A stretch of 64,000 bases of DNA from NCBI RefSeq assembly GCF_016097555.1, contig NC_054703.1:39133544-39197543 (forward strand). Direction: 5' to 3'. How positions within the stretch are numbered: position 1 is the first letter of the stretch; every line of letters starts with the position of its first letter. Of this stretch, positions 54,761 to 64,000 are shown in pieces. The position numbers and the translations under genes were made by a program. This stretch comes from Gigantopelta aegis. Taxonomy: Eukaryota; Mollusca; Gastropoda; Neomphalida; Peltospiridae. Below the pieces are notes generated by a model. It was not told where the DNA came from and did no database searches. It worked only from the letters and a program-made list of their open reading frames with translations.

Positions 54761-55198
54761 TGGCATATGTTTCAGAATTTACCATTCATAACTCGGTGGC
54801 TGTTCCAGCTACGAATGTGTCTTTGGTGTGAAACCCTATGTTCCTGGGGTCAAAGAACATAAAAATAATATTTGTAAGATGATTTGGTTTACATTTTATG
54901 CAAATTAAATAATTGGCTATTTCCTGTGTCAAAATGTTGAAAAATGGCCCTACTGTTTTTTTCACCAGCTATATATCCGGTCCCATTTCCATCTCATCTG
55001 TGTTAATTACCTTACGAAATAAATCTACTTTCCTCTAAAATAGCTTAAACGTTAGGGGTTGAAACAAAAGCCCATACACATGATACAGAATCACACAAAG
55101 AAAACAACTCACATTTGTTTGTAAGTAGATCCTGATCATGTGACGTTTGAGCATCCGCTCCTTGACGGGTCTGGATATCACTGTTTCTGTCTAATATT
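54761..55198. other. No recognised feature
   Basis: AT-rich, no ORF or family recognised. Confidence 0.5.
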
Positions 55199-55481
55199 CA
55201 ACTGTGGCGATATTAATTGTTTTAGAAGGTCAACTGGACCGCGTAATAAGTACAGAAAATCATGCATACAAATAAGGCGGGGGGGGTGGGGGGGGGGATT
55301 TAGTTCAGTCAGTTGAGTCCTCGCCTGAGGTGCTTGCATCACAGGATCGAATCACCTCTGTGGATCTATTCAACTGACTGATTTTTTCTCTCGTTCCAAC
55401 CAGTGCATCACAACTGGTCATAGGCCGTGTTATGTACGTTCCTGTCTGTGAGATAGTGCATATAAACGATATCTTGCTACT
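55199..55481 (+). repeat. LTR-start fragment plus SINE head D (5' flank of element B)
   Basis: Begins inside the LTR start (CTGTGGCGATATTAATTG), then TCAACTGGACCGCG, a poly-G tract, and a SINE with head D (GATTTAGTTCAGTCAGTTGA, GGATCGAATCACC) reaching TTGCTACT at the element boundary. The whole segment recurs at 62228-62544. Confidence 0.85.
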
Positions 55482-56649
55482 TGTGACGGTACATGCTCTT
55501 AATTTCTTTTCGCCTGTGGCGATATTAATTGTTTTAGAAGGCCGTGTGCAGTTCCAATGCACTTAAGCCCAGATGGGCAACTTGTTGCGAAATACCTTTG
55601 CGCGACGGTCGTCTATTACACACCCAGCCAGGTGCGGAGGCCATGTGGCGAGTAGTTACGTAATACCTCCGCGAGTGCGGTTTTTACAATCGTGATTTGG
55701 CGACGATCGGCGTCAGCCAGTCTGACGATCAGAGAAAAATATACCGACTCTGGTTGTGGTGGAAACTCACATGATAAGATTCGGTGCCGCGATGTACCCC
55801 CAGGCGATATTCGATTTATAATAAATAGCTAGTGTTTTAGAGTTATGAGGAGAAGCAAAAAGGACGGCTCCCAGGTAACGTTAGTCCGTTTGGACTTTGG
55901 TAAATATATTATTTCTGTTCTGTTGTATAACCTTGATGTGATTGATGTGACTTTAAATATTTTAATACTGTATTATACCAATATTATTTAGACAGTGTCT
56001 TCGGTCATCTGACGAAGTAAATCGTAGTCTTACTGTTCTATATTTATACGAGTATTTGGTAATATAAAGCTTAGCCAGTCATCCTAGAAGACCTAGGTAA
56101 ACTGTAGGTTATTGTCTTATTGTGATAGGTACCAGTATTAATTCTGTGTTACAAGGTTACTGAATGAGTAGTTAAGGGTTAATTAAAAATTAACCAGTTA
56201 GGAATAGAGCTGTAATTCCTTTATTAATTAAGTTCCCCTGGAAGCGTTTCTCAATTTATCACACGTGTGGGTGTTGTGTCACGGTGAAGTGATTCGCATA
56301 TTGTGTAAACTAGACACCTAGAGATTAACTAATTAAGTGATCAGTTCTGGGGTTGTTATTATTGTTGTTATTCAATTAACTACTGCGGCGGTACATTGGT
56401 CTGCGTAGTGTTAATACAGATTCCAAAGTGTATTGTGTTTTTTGGTTGTGTTTTTCTAGTGAACTAAAACGTGCTATAATAATATATAACTACTTTACAT
56501 AATAAGATCGTATCTCTGATCATACCTAGAGACGAGCCACAGCGGGTATAACCGCCTGTTACAGAGAGATCTAATAGATATACAGTTAGGAGAGATGTTT
56601 TGATAATCGTGTTTTATTCAGTTACGGGTATTATAGTATCCCCGTGACA
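55482..56649 (+). repeat. 5' LTR of element B
   Basis: 1168 bp, TGTGACGG to CCCCGTGACA. Confidence 0.9.
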
Positions 56650-56724
56650 GGAGTAGAAAATTGGGGCGCTCGTCCCGGATCTGAAACGGAAATTAATTAA
56701 TAATAAGTGCGTCATATCTAAACA

Positions 56725-57287
56725 TGGATAAGAATTTGCTGGATAGGCCTACGCTCAGTGTAGTGGAGATTAAGCGAGCACGTAAGGTCGAATTAGTTGA
56801 AATCGCGGTGAGCGAGAAATTGATTTAACATCAGCTAAAACCTTAGGACATATAAGGACAATTATTATCCAGGAAGTTTTTGGAGATAGTACTGTTATGG
56901 AGAAAGTGAGATTGTTCCCGAGAAAGATATAATGACTTGAGTATGGAACAACAGTTAGCTTTTAAAAAAGCTTGAGTACGAAAGAGAAGAAACGTGCATT
57001 AGATATAGAGAGAGTAGAGAGAGAGAGAGTGAGAGAGAAATAGAAGAAGAGATAGAGAGAGAGAGAGAGAGAGAGCAAGAAGAGCCTGGATATAGAGAAA
57101 AAGGAGAGATATAGATAGAGCAACGAGAGAGATAGAAAGTATGAATACGAGAAGAGAGATAGAGAAGAAATAAGATAGATCGAGACAGAGAATGAGAGAG
57201 AGATCAGAGATAGAGAAAGAGTTAGAGGGATAGAGTAAAAAAGAAAATAGAAGATATATATAGAATAAAGATAGACAATAGAGAGAG

Positions 57288-57326
<39 letters not shown>

Positions 57327-60300
57327 TAGAGAGAAGAGAAGAGATAGCGAGAGAGAAGAGAGAGATAGATGAGAGAGAATAGATGCATAATAGAGTAATG
57401 ATATTCTAGATCTCCTTGTAATTATGATATAAGTCTTATCTTAGAGCTCGATCTCGAGAGAGAGATATATCATTACCAGGAGTATAGATCTCTCCAGAGA
57501 GATGACGGGCCCTGATAGAGATAGAGAGATAATGGAGATCTAAGAGATCGGAGAGAGAGAGAGATAGATGATAGAGAGAATTCCAGTTAGCAAAATTAAA
57601 AGCGAGTGGAACCTAGTTATCAGTTGAATACGTGAAATTAGACAAATTGAGAAAACTCATCAAAAAGGCTTATATGTTCATTGTGGTCAGGCTGACTTAT
57701 TGATAAGCTGGGCTTGTTTCCCATCAGGTAGAGTCACCGATGTAAATTTTACAGAACATTAAAATGGATATGTTCCGTACGTTAGTAGATGAAATGATCG
57801 TGATGCAAAAAGATATGGCTCTAGTGCAGATCATTGCCTGTATTTGATTACCAGGAGGTAAAATATGTTCTTCCAACTTTTTTGGTTCTATACAACAGGG
57901 GGAATAGAAGCTAAGCACTAAATTGGCCGCAGTCCTAATGGGACATTGTTATCCGTTTCTAAGTTTAAACGGGAAGGCTAGTGTAGCTTTATAATTCAAT
58001 GGTGATGAGCGAGCAAGTCAGTACGACCTAGTTAAGGCAGCAGTGTTGAGGGCGTATGAAATACGACCTGAGGATTATCGTTTACGGTATAGCAAGTTGA
58101 GAAAAACGCAGAGTCAGTCTTATACTGAGTTTGTGGCTAAGAAGGCAGGGATGTTTGATAAATGGGTTGTTTCTCATCAGGTAGAGTCATATACCGAGTT
58201 ACGGGAGTTGTTGATCTTACAGGACATTAAAAATGGATTACCAGTTAGCTTACGTATTCATTTAGAGGATCGTGATGTCAAAAAGATAGAGGAGGCAGGC
58301 ATAGTGGCAGATGACTACGTGTTAATACACAGGGCTCAGGCAGTACAGGGTAGCTCTATACAACAGGGTAGCTCTATACAACAGGGTGATAAGAAGAAAT
58401 TTCAGCCAGGTTTTTCCCGGGAAAGTAACTATCGGGGAGAGTCATCTAGTTGGTCAGCTAGTCAGGCAAGGAATGCACCTGGTGGGCAAAGTAAGGATAA
58501 GCCTGCATTATCAGCCAATGCACGAACTTTTCGTCCACATTGCAGTTACTGTAAAAAGGATAACCATCTTGTCGGGGACTGTTTTAAAAGGAAACGCGAT
58601 AATGCGCACGTGGTCGGTTTAGTGAGGTCAGCTCCGTTAACGAGAGAGTTAATGGTTAGTCCCATGGCAGAAAAAGTAAACCCGTATGTGTCCACTGGTA
58701 TGGTTTGTGATGTGAAACAAGAATTGAGTCCTAAGGCAATATCAATCTATAGAAATACCGGGTGTAGTCAGAGTCTGATCACGCAAGAGTTTTTTTAGCT
58801 GGTATTGAGAATTCAGATACAGGACGTAGTTTGGCTTTAACCTCGGTTACTGGAGAAAATATGGTTGTTAGGTTTACATAAGTTTTTTCTTGTGTTCGAA
58901 AGTTTGTGACGGGGACCAGTCATTATGGGTGTTGTGAAGGACTTGCCTTTTGAAAACATAGGAGTTTTGTTGGGTAATGATTTGACTAGTCAATGTTGTC
59001 AGCCGCAATGTGACCAATTGTTAATTGAAGACACCCCTTTACCCATAGAAGAGTGTGAGGTTGATGAGACTAGATATCCTGCGTGTGTAATGACTAGGGC
59101 TATGGCCAGTAGGTTAGCACGAGACCCAGAGGATATTTGTGATTTGTCTGATACGTGTGTGAGCCATGAAATTGGAGTGGATGAGGTTATCAGTAAAATG
59201 GTAGATAAGTCAACTTTGGAATTAAATGTGGTGGAACCTGTTGATCTCCCGCAGAGGGGAAATGAACCAGTTGTGTTTGATAGGGGGGACTTACCTTGTA
59301 ATAGACAAGAGTTAATCCTAGAGCAGGGGGCTGATCCAAGTTTGTTGGCAGCTCGCACTACATTGTTAACTGAGGGTGAGATGGAGGATCAGATGTCAGG
59401 GTATTATATGGACATCGGAGTGTTAATGAATAAGAGTGTGGAAAAGGTTGTGCCTGATAGTGAGGAATGTGTGACAAGATGTAGAATTGTGGTGCCCTCT
59501 AAGTACCGTCCGTCATTGTTATTGTTAGCACATGAGGACGTGTTTGCTGGCCACATAGGGCGGAGTAAAACTCATAGTAAACTTGCCTCAGAGTTTTATT
59601 GGAAGGGAATGTTTGCAGATGTCAGTAAGCATTGTATGTCATGTCATGTGTGTCAGGTTGTGGGCAAACCAAATCAGCTAATTCCTCCCTATCCCCTGCA
59701 GAAGGTTCCCATAGTTGGGGAAGCTTTTTCAAAAGTGTTGATAGATGTTTTCCAGAGGCGATTCCCTTAAGGAAGGTTACTGCGTCTGTTGTAGCTAGTG
59801 CGCTGCTTAAGTACTTCACGTACACGGGTTTACCAGGTGAAATTCAAAGCGACCGGGGTACGAACTTTATGATCAAGTTAATCCAGCAAGTACTGTCTAT
59901 GTTAGATATACGACAGATTCGTTCTGCTGCATTCCACCCTGAGAGCCAGGGCGCCATAGAACGTTTCCACCAGAGCATGAAAAGTATGCTCCGCTGCCAT
60001 TGTTTCGACAATGGTACTGACTGGGACCAGTCAATTCCTTTCGTGCTGTTCGCAGCACGGGATGCTAAGCAAGAATCCTTAGGATTCACCCCATTTGAGT
60101 TGGTCTATGGGCATTCAGCCCGAGGCCCTCTCAGATTGGTAAAAGATAGTTGGTTAGACAAGGATAATGCCGAAAACCTGCTGATTTATGTAGGGAGAGT
60201 TAGAGATAGGTTGTGGCAGGCGACCAAACTGGCTAGGAAGCATCTGAGCTATGCTCAGAGCAAAATAAAATCAGTGTTTGATAGGAAGGCTAAGAGTAGG

Positions 60301-61980
60301 GAATTTAAACCAGGGGATAAAGTGCTGTTATACCTTCCCATTAAACGGGGTTCATTACAGAACAGGTATTTCGGTCCCTATGTTGTGCACAAACGGGTTA
60401 ATGAGACAGGGTATGTGATAAACACTCCTGATAGGGTTAGGAAAAGTAGGTATTGTCACATCAATTTGCTAAAAGGTTATTTTGACAGACTGCCGATAGT
60501 TCCAGTGTTGCCTGTCCAAATTGAGAGTCACTCAACTTCCTGTGATGACGTCAAGACTGCAGAGATTAAGTTAACCAACAGCCAGGTTCTAGCAGACTTG
60601 AGTTCTTATCTACAGCACCTTGACAGCACCCAGCGAGCAAAGTTGACCACGTTGATACAAGACAATGTTTCCATTTGCCAGGACTTTCCAACGGTTACCA
60701 ATACCTTAATCCAGGATGTGCGCTTGGAACCCAACGCTACACCGGTTCGACAGCATTCCTATCGGATAAATCCTGTAAAACGTGCGGCACTAAAAAAGGA
60801 GACAGATTACATGTTGGAACACGACATTCTGGAACCATCAAACAGTCAGTGGGCATCACCTGTTATTCTGATTCAAAAGGGAGATAACAGTTTACGGGTG
60901 TGCGCTGACCTACGTCGCGTGAATCAACTCATTAAGGCAGATGCCTACCCTCTACCCCGTCTTGACGATTGCATCGACCAAGTTGGACACGCGCAATACA
61001 TCACCAAATTGGACCTACTGAAGGGTTTTTATGCCATTCCGTTAACGGAGGAAGCTAGGACATTCTGGCGATCATCACCTCTTCCAATTCCGAGTGATGC
61101 CGTTTGGTTTGAAGACTGCCCCTGCTGCCTTTCAAAGGATGATGAACCAGGTGTTATCAGACCTAGAAAACGAGAGTGTATATTTGGACGATGTGGTGTT
61201 AGCCACCGACACTTGGGATGAACATTTAACCGGGCTACAACAAATATTCAGTCGCCTACAGAAAGCTAACTTGACTGTGAACCTGGGCAAATGTGAATTC
61301 GTGAAAGCTTCAGTGACTTACTTAGGTCATACTGGCGGACATGGTTGCGTCGCCCCACTGCAGGCCAAGACACTAAGCATCAGCCAGTACCCTGCACCGA
61401 CCAACCGTCGTGAAGTTCGCCAGTTCCTTGGTATGGCCGGTTATTATCGTCGTTTCTGTGCTAAATTTGCGACGGTAGCGGCTCCCATCACATCGCTGCT
61501 AAAGAAGGAAACGAAGTTCCAGTGGTCAGATGAATGCGAGAAGTCATTCAACCGTCTCAAGCAGATGCTCTCCTCGTCTCCCGTGATGGCAGCACCAGAC
61601 TACCGAATGCCTTTCAAGCTAGCTGTGGATGCCAGTGACGTGGGAACTGGAGCTGTGCTGTTCCAGGAAGACGAAAATGGACTGGACCATCCTGTAAGCT
61701 TCTTCTCCAAAAAGTTTGACAAACACCAGGTGAACTATTCCACTATAGAGAAGGAAGCTTTGGCCATGGTACAAGCTCTGAAGCATTTTCAGATCTACGT
61801 GAAATCGGCAGTGCATCAAGTGGTGGTCTTTACTGATCATAATCTGCTTACCTTCATTCACAGAATGAAAGCCACCAACCAGAGTTTTGAGGTGGAGTCT
61901 TCTTCTGCAAGAATACCCAATTACCATTGAACATATCAAGGGCACACCCAATGTAATCGCTGATGCCCTGTCCCGAAGTT
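56725..61980 (+). pseudogene. Gag-pol of element B (multiple frameshifts)
   Basis: Starts MDKNLLDRPTLSVVEIKRA-like at 56725. The gag part to 58040 is badly degraded around a GA/GATA-rich tract. Then come capsid remnants (58043 on), the knuckle CSYCKKDNHLVGDC, and the protease site, which reads YRNTG here: catalytic Asp changed to Asn. The integrase zinc region (HEDVFAGHIGRSKTH, CMSCHVC) at about 59530-59660 is followed by a core with SDRGTNF and PESQGAIERFHQS. The C-terminus contains FKPGDKVLLYLP. RT follows (ASPVILIQKGDNSLRVCADL, YLDD at about 61180), then RNase H (AVDASDVGTGAVLF). Breaks lie near 58797, 59765, 61070 and 61885. Integrase preceding RT is the Gmr1-type order, unlike standard Ty3/Gypsy. 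Confidence 0.85.
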
Positions 61981-62200
61981 GAACGGTATGATAATGTGTT
62001 GACATTCTTGATTTCTGTTTTCTTTATATATATTTTATTTGTATACCAGGGACTCAGAGACTCAGTGTGATTACTGGTAGTCACCTTATTATTACTTGTG
62101 TTATAAATGCCCGGATGCGTCGGTTAACGCACTTTTGTTTTAATGTAGTATATTTCCCTATTCCTAGAGTAGGGGAAATATCCTTTTTGAGGAGGGGGTG

Positions 62201-62308
62201 TGTGACGATACATGCTCTTAATTTCTTTTCGCCTGTGGCGATATTAATTGTTTTAGAAGGTCAACTGGACCGCGTAATAAGTACAGAAAATCATGCATAC
62301 AAATAAGG

Positions 62309-62362
<54 letters not shown>

Positions 62363-62544
62363 TTTAGTTCAGTCAGTTGAGTCCTCGCCTGAGGTGCTTG
62401 CATCACAGGATCGAATCACCTCTGTGGATCTATTCAACTGACTGATTTTTTTCTCATTCCAACCAGTGCATCACAACTGGTCATAGGCCGTGTTATGTAC
62501 GTTCCTGTCTGTGAGATAGTGCATATAAAAGATACCTTGCTACT
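62201..62544 (+). repeat. Partial LTR start plus copy of the 5' flank SINE
   Basis: About 60 bp of LTR start (TGTGACGATACATGCTC), then TCAACTGGACCGCG, a 52-G run and the head-D SINE to TTGCTACT, exactly as upstream of the 5' LTR. Confidence 0.85.
62310..62361. repeat. Homopolymer of 52 G
   Basis: Uninterrupted G. The matching place at 55278-55300 has a short, interrupted G run. Confidence 0.85.
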
Positions 62545-63697
62545 TGTGACGGTACATGCTCTTAATTTCTTTTCGCCTGTGGCCATATTAATTGTTTTAG
62601 AAGGCCGTGTGCAGTTCCAATGCACTTAAGCCCAGATGGGCAACTTGTTGCGAAATACCTTTGCGCGACGGTCGTCTAATACACACCCAGCCAGGTGCGG
62701 AGGCCATGTGGCGAGTAGTTACGTAATACCTCCGCGAGTGCGGTTTTTACAATCGTGATTTGGCGACGATCGGCATCAGCCAGTCTGACGATCAGAGAAA
62801 AATATACCGACTCTGGTTGTGGTGGAAACTCACATGATAAGATTCGGTGCCGCGATGTACCCCCAGGCGATATTCGATTTATAATAAATAGCTAGTGTTT
62901 TAGAGTTATGAGGAGAAGCAAAAAGGACGGCTCCCAGGTAACGTTAGTCCGTTTGGACTTTGGTAAATATATTATTTCTGCTCTGTTGTATAACCTTGAT
63001 GTGATTGATGTGACTTTAAATATTTTAATACTGTATTATACCAATATTATTTAGACAGTGCCTTCGGTCATCTGACGAAGTAAATCGTAGTCTTACTGTT
63101 CTATATTTATACGAGTATTTGGTAATATAAAGCTTAGCCAGTCATCCTAGAAGATCTAGGTAAACTGTAGGTTATTGTCTTATTGTGATAGGTACCAGTA
63201 TTAATTCTGTGTTACAAGGTTACTGAATGAGTAGTTAAGGGTTAATTAAAAATTAACCAGTTAGAAATAGAGCTGTAATTCCTTTATTAATTAAGTTCCC
63301 CTGGAAGCGTTTCTCAATTATCACACGTGTGGGTGTTGTGTCACGGTGAAGTGATTCGCATATTGTGTAAACTAGACACCTAGAGATTAACTAATTAAGT
63401 GATCAGTTCTGGGTTGTTATTATTATTGTTATTAATTAACTACTGCGGCAGTACATTGGTCTGCGTAGGTTAATACAGATTCCAAAGTGTATTGTGTTTT
63501 TGTTGTGTTTTCTAGTGAACTAAACGTGCTATAATATTATATACTTTATATAAGATCGTATCTCTGATCATACCTAGAAAGGAACCACAGCGGGTATAAC
63601 CGCCTGTTACAGAGAGATCTAATAGATATACAGTTAGGAGAGATATTTGGACAATCGTGTTTTATTCAGTTACGGATATTATAGAATTCCCGTGACA
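62545..63697 (+). repeat. 3' LTR of element B
   Basis: 1153 bp, ends CCCGTGACA before CTACT. Confidence 0.9.
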
Positions 63698-63832
63698 CTA
63701 CTAATGGAAACATGTAGCGGGTTTCCTCTCTAAGACTATATGTCAGAGTTACCAAGAGTTTGAAATCCATTAGCCGATGATTAACTAATCAATGTGCTCT
63801 AGTGGTGTCATCAAACACATAAAACACTTTAA
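63698..63832 (+). repeat. SINE 3' part, tail B (continues the SINE broken by element B)
   Basis: CTACTAATGGAAACATGTAG, TTTCCTCTCTAAGACTATAT and CTCTAGTGGTGTCATCAAAC. It is the 3' half of the SINE whose 5' half ends at 55481. Confidence 0.85.
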
Positions 63833-63884
63833 ACAAAATATGACACTCGTGTCCTGTACATACAACTTGCCTTACAATGTATAA

Positions 63885-64000
63885 GTTAAGTTATTTTGTT
63901 TTGTTTAAAGACACCAGTAGAGCACATTGATTGATGAATCATCGGCTAAATTGGATGTAAATACCTCGGCCTTTGATACACCAGTCGTGGTGCACTGGAT
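63885..64000 (-). repeat. SINE, tail B, runs off the window
   Basis: TTGTTTAAAGACACCAGTAG, then a deleted middle and CGGCCTTTGATACACCAGTC. Confidence 0.75.

Larger units (their letters stand above)
55482..63697 (+). mobile_element. LTR retrotransposon B, Gmr1-like Gypsy, IN before RT
   Basis: LTRs at 55482-56649 and 62545-63697 and 5-bp duplication CTACT (55477-55481, 63698-63702), inserted in a SINE that resumes after 63702. Domain order is gag, knuckle, protease, integrase, RT, RNase H. The interior is frameshifted. An extra LTR-start plus SINE segment (62201-62544) precedes the final LTR. Confidence 0.9.

Overview
This is eukaryotic, repeat-rich, gene-poor DNA. Evidence is abundant microsatellites, tRNA-headed SINEs with target-site duplications, LTR, Penelope-like and DNA transposons, spliced genes with GT..AG introns and TATA-type promoters, and scaffold gaps. 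An antistasin-like gene, a peptide-receptor-like GPCR and this set of SINE/LTR families suggest a mollusc, probably a gastropod; that is an inference, because no species-diagnostic gene is present.

Layout. 0-9.3 kb: an unknown partial ORF beside a 200-N gap; a detached 3' end of a GPCR gene (0.95-2.17 kb); a tRNA-headed repeat; a glycine-rich secreted-protein ORF followed by a ~650-bp GTA tract; a MITE; two exons of an antistasin-like gene (5.5 and 7.9 kb) separated by a SINE cluster; and a SINE whose A-box has become an 11-unit minisatellite. 9.3-21.0 kb: an intact seven-transmembrane GPCR on the minus strand. Its 3' flank matches the 0.95-2.17 kb copy but is split by a 3.7-kb terminal-inverted-repeat transposon (decayed protein with PIN/FEN-like and CXC regions) and a 5.6-kb LTR retrotransposon with 186-bp LTRs. 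21-28 kb: the inferred GPCR intron, a candidate promoter and 5' exon near 24.5 kb, and many SINEs. 28.3-34.0 kb: LTR element A, with 5-bp target-site duplications and internal deletions. 34-41 kb: SINEs, a deleted Tigger-like element, and a hAT-like element containing SINEs that contain a LINE 3' end. This insert-filled stretch splits a second copy of the GPCR promoter/intron block (27.5-27.9 and 39.2-40.9 kb). 41.6-45.0 kb: a decayed Penelope-like element whose reverse transcriptase is interrupted by a solo LTR. 45-55 kb: a second gap, microsatellites, a 72-bp coding-frame minisatellite, a third promoter-like copy (49.9 kb) and a second MITE. 55.5-63.7 kb: LTR element B, a longer but decayed relative of A, inserted into a SINE.

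Taken together, the window looks like a partly duplicated GPCR locus enlarged by successive insertions. Because the GPCR 3' flank and the promoter/intron block each occur twice, one copy often shows the uninterrupted state of an insertion in the other, so insertions can be bounded and ordered. LTR elements A and B carry integrase before reverse transcriptase, the Gmr1-type order. The SINEs appear modular: at least four tRNA-like heads recur with different bodies and tails. Only the GPCR, the antistasin-like gene and perhaps the glycine-rich ORF look like host protein-coding genes.
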